This document shows, in pieces, positions 61,819 to 64,000 of a stretch of 64,000 nt of DNA (positions are counted from its first letter, which is position 1; every line of letters starts with the position of its first letter). This DNA comes from Microbulbifer variabilis (lineage in GTDB: Bacteria > Pseudomonadota > Gammaproteobacteria > Pseudomonadales > Cellvibrionaceae). The notes under the pieces were generated by a model. It had not been told where the DNA came from. It did not search any database and saw nothing but the letters and a program-made list of their open reading frames with translations. The translations under genes were made by a program, and so were the position numbers. The stretch spans positions 30,904 to 94,903 of the forward strand of contig NZ_JAIVKI010000018.1 in assembly GCF_020524905.1 (NCBI RefSeq), given 5' to 3'.

Positions 61819-62856
61819 TCATTGTGCTGCATATTTAATTGAGCGGTGTTTAAAGTAGGAAGCTACACGCGCGGGTTTCTTTTGTAACATTCTCATGTGA
61901 GAGAATACCTTGCTTTTCAGCTTCTCTCTCGTTCGTGCTGGCATCCCACTGTGAACACCCGCTATGAGATCGCAATTCAAATATTCATACGGGTTCTATT
62001 CAGGCGAATATGATGGCAAATAAAATACTTCTATTTCATCCTCATGATCTGCCAACCAGGCTTTAACGACTCGTGCATGATGGACCCTAAGATTGTCCAG
62101 AATGAGATAAACTTTACGGACTGCTGTTTTGATCAATCGTTTGAGAAAATCGATCAATCTGTCAGCATCCATGCTCCCTTCATAAATTTGAAGCCGCACA
62201 GTTCCCTGATTTGTAACCGCAGAGATCATATTGAGTGAAGCACGTTTGGCATTCAGTCTCACAATAGGGGTTTTCCCTTTTGGCGTATAGCCTCGCTCAT
62301 GTTGGCAATCGCTGCGAATTCCTGTTTCGTCGCCCCAGTAAATCTCTGCATCTTCCCGTTTCGCACGCCGCTTAATGTTTGGATAGTCTTCTTCCAGCCA
62401 CTTTTTAACGGCTTTTGGGTTTTGCTCATAGGCCCGTTTGGCGGGCTTTTGCGGCGTAAAACCCCAGCGCTTCAGATAATCACCGACAGTACGAATCGGC
62501 ATTTTAATACCGCATTCGTGTTCAATCTGCTCCATGACTGCTTTACGTGTCCACAGCACGTAGTCAAGCTTGAGTTGATCTGGTTGTTTATCCGTGATTT
62601 GCTTTTGAAGCTTTTTTTCTTGCTCTGGCGTTAACCTGCGGTTTACCCCTTCGGGTCGGCCAAGTCTTTTAGCGGCTAATGCTTTGAAACCACCTGCTTT
62701 AATGGCATTGATCCAGTTTTGTACTGCTTGGCTGGAGACATCCAGCGTCCGCGCAATTTCTGCTATAGAATCTGATTTCTTCCAAAGCTTTACAGCCGTT
62801 CGACGTTTCTCTTCCTTGGCGGAAGCGGGTAATTTTCTTGCATCAATAATATCCAT
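61819..62856 (-). pseudogene. IS630-family transposase with internal stop codon
   Basis: The intact part (61996-62856, 286 residues) has an N-terminal helix-turn-helix region (SIAEIARTLDVSSQAVQNWI) and the DDE core: Asp in IYWGDETGIR, Asp in LILDNLRVHH, Glu in LPSYSPE. Directly after this Glu a TAG replaces the normal Leu codon (SPE-stop-NP). The same frame then continues for 58 codons with typical family sequence (NPYEYLNCDLIAGVHS and RMLQKKPARVASYF) to a TGA at 61819. So a 345-residue transposase has been cut by one nonsense change. Its insertion appears to have truncated the gene at 62864-63235. Confidence 0.85.
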
Positions 62857-62863
62857 TCGGACA

Positions 62864-63235
62864 TTATACAGAACTATATAGTCGCCAGATTAATAATATA
62901 CAGTTAATCGGAAACTCTTCACCCTCATAAATATAGCGGTCAGATTCTTCCTGTACGCACCATACCTTCACAGATTTATTCAGGTACTTTTTGTGGATAT
63001 CTGAATTGATACATCTGATAGGCGAAACTCCACGACCATATTTAAATGGGGTTTTCCCCACCATATAAACATAAGCACGGTCAATTGCTGCTGGGTTTTC
63101 AAGGGCACCAACTACCGAACTTATAACTTCACTATTTTCGTCAATCAACCTGATATGTTTATTTGTATAGAAAACACTATAGATGAAACCAATTAAAGGT
63201 ATTGTCCACATAGCTATCAGAACGACAATTATCAC
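62864..63235 (-). CDS. hypothetical membrane protein, 3' end probably lost to IS630 insertion
   Basis: 123 residues. One N-terminal membrane segment (MIIVVLIAMWTIPLIGFIYSVF), then a soluble part with two cysteines. The last 15 residues (IWRLYSSV and neighbours) read into the border of the IS630 element, so the real C-terminus has been replaced. Family not recognised. Confidence 0.45.
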   Translation of the reverse strand: MIIVVLIAMWTIPLIGFIYSVFYTNKHIRLIDENSEVISSVVGALENPAAIDRAYVYMVGKTPFKYGRGVSPIRCINSDIHKKYLNKSVKVWCVQEESDRYIYEGEEFPINCILLIWRLYSSV

Positions 63236-63311
63236 TATTCCTGAAATGTCGGGATTTGAAAAAAATCTTTAAGGTCTTTCAGGTACTGATCTTTATCTTC
63301 ACTTTTCTTAA

Positions 63312-64000
<689 letters not shown>

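Overview
The window looks like chromosomal DNA of a marine or saline gammaproteobacterium, plausibly a Cellvibrionales relative such as Microbulbifer. This is an inference from gene content: a chitin-type AA10 lytic polysaccharide monooxygenase with two CBM5/12 modules, a betT-betA choline pair, an RpoE-ChrR stress pair with a fatty-acid-modifying operon, a TorF-type porin-like protein and an indolepyruvate ferredoxin oxidoreductase. No rRNA gene, tRNA gene or CRISPR array was seen.

Positions 1-21,000 are compact and housekeeping-like. They hold the 3' end of a patatin phospholipase, small hypotheticals, a zinc alcohol dehydrogenase and a glycine-zipper lipoprotein. A choline transporter and choline dehydrogenase follow, then a TorF-like outer-membrane protein. 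Next is a six-gene minus-strand operon (NTF2-like, SDR, flavin amine oxidase, DUF1365, cyclopropane-fatty-acid synthase, DUF2878). It is divergent from an ECF sigma factor and its zinc anti-sigma factor ChrR, and a matching ECF promoter lies in the divergent gap. The section ends with a fused indolepyruvate:ferredoxin oxidoreductase facing an Lrp-type regulator.

Positions 21,000-47,700 are looser, accessory-type DNA rich in secreted and membrane proteins. They include an aldonolactone-oxidase-like flavoprotein paired with a Tat-exported carotenoid oxygenase, a GNAT enzyme, a MocR regulator divergent from an EamA exporter, a secreted PI-PLC fused to a jacalin-like lectin, an HSL-type esterase, a cupin, lipoproteins, a second patatin, the LPMO, a small CheD/CNF-fold candidate deamidase, an APC permease and a DUF2167 protein. 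A probable rearrangement junction then joins a beheaded haloalkane-dehalogenase-like gene head-to-head with a LytTR domain. A PYROXD2/CrtI-like flavoprotein follows.

Positions 47,700-57,000 hold a single 2,183-residue lipoprotein gene with thrombospondin-type-3 calcium repeats and beta-propellers. It lies between an intact flavoprotein gene and a decayed direct copy of that gene's 3' half plus its 3' flank.

Positions 57,000-64,000 are a mobile-element graveyard: an internally deleted IS256-type element with 34-bp inverted ends, two remnants of REP-associated tyrosine transposase, an IS630 copy with an in-frame stop just after its catalytic Glu, and IS30 and IS3 fragments. A tiny intact csrA-like gene of 59 codons (60450-60629, minus) sits among them.
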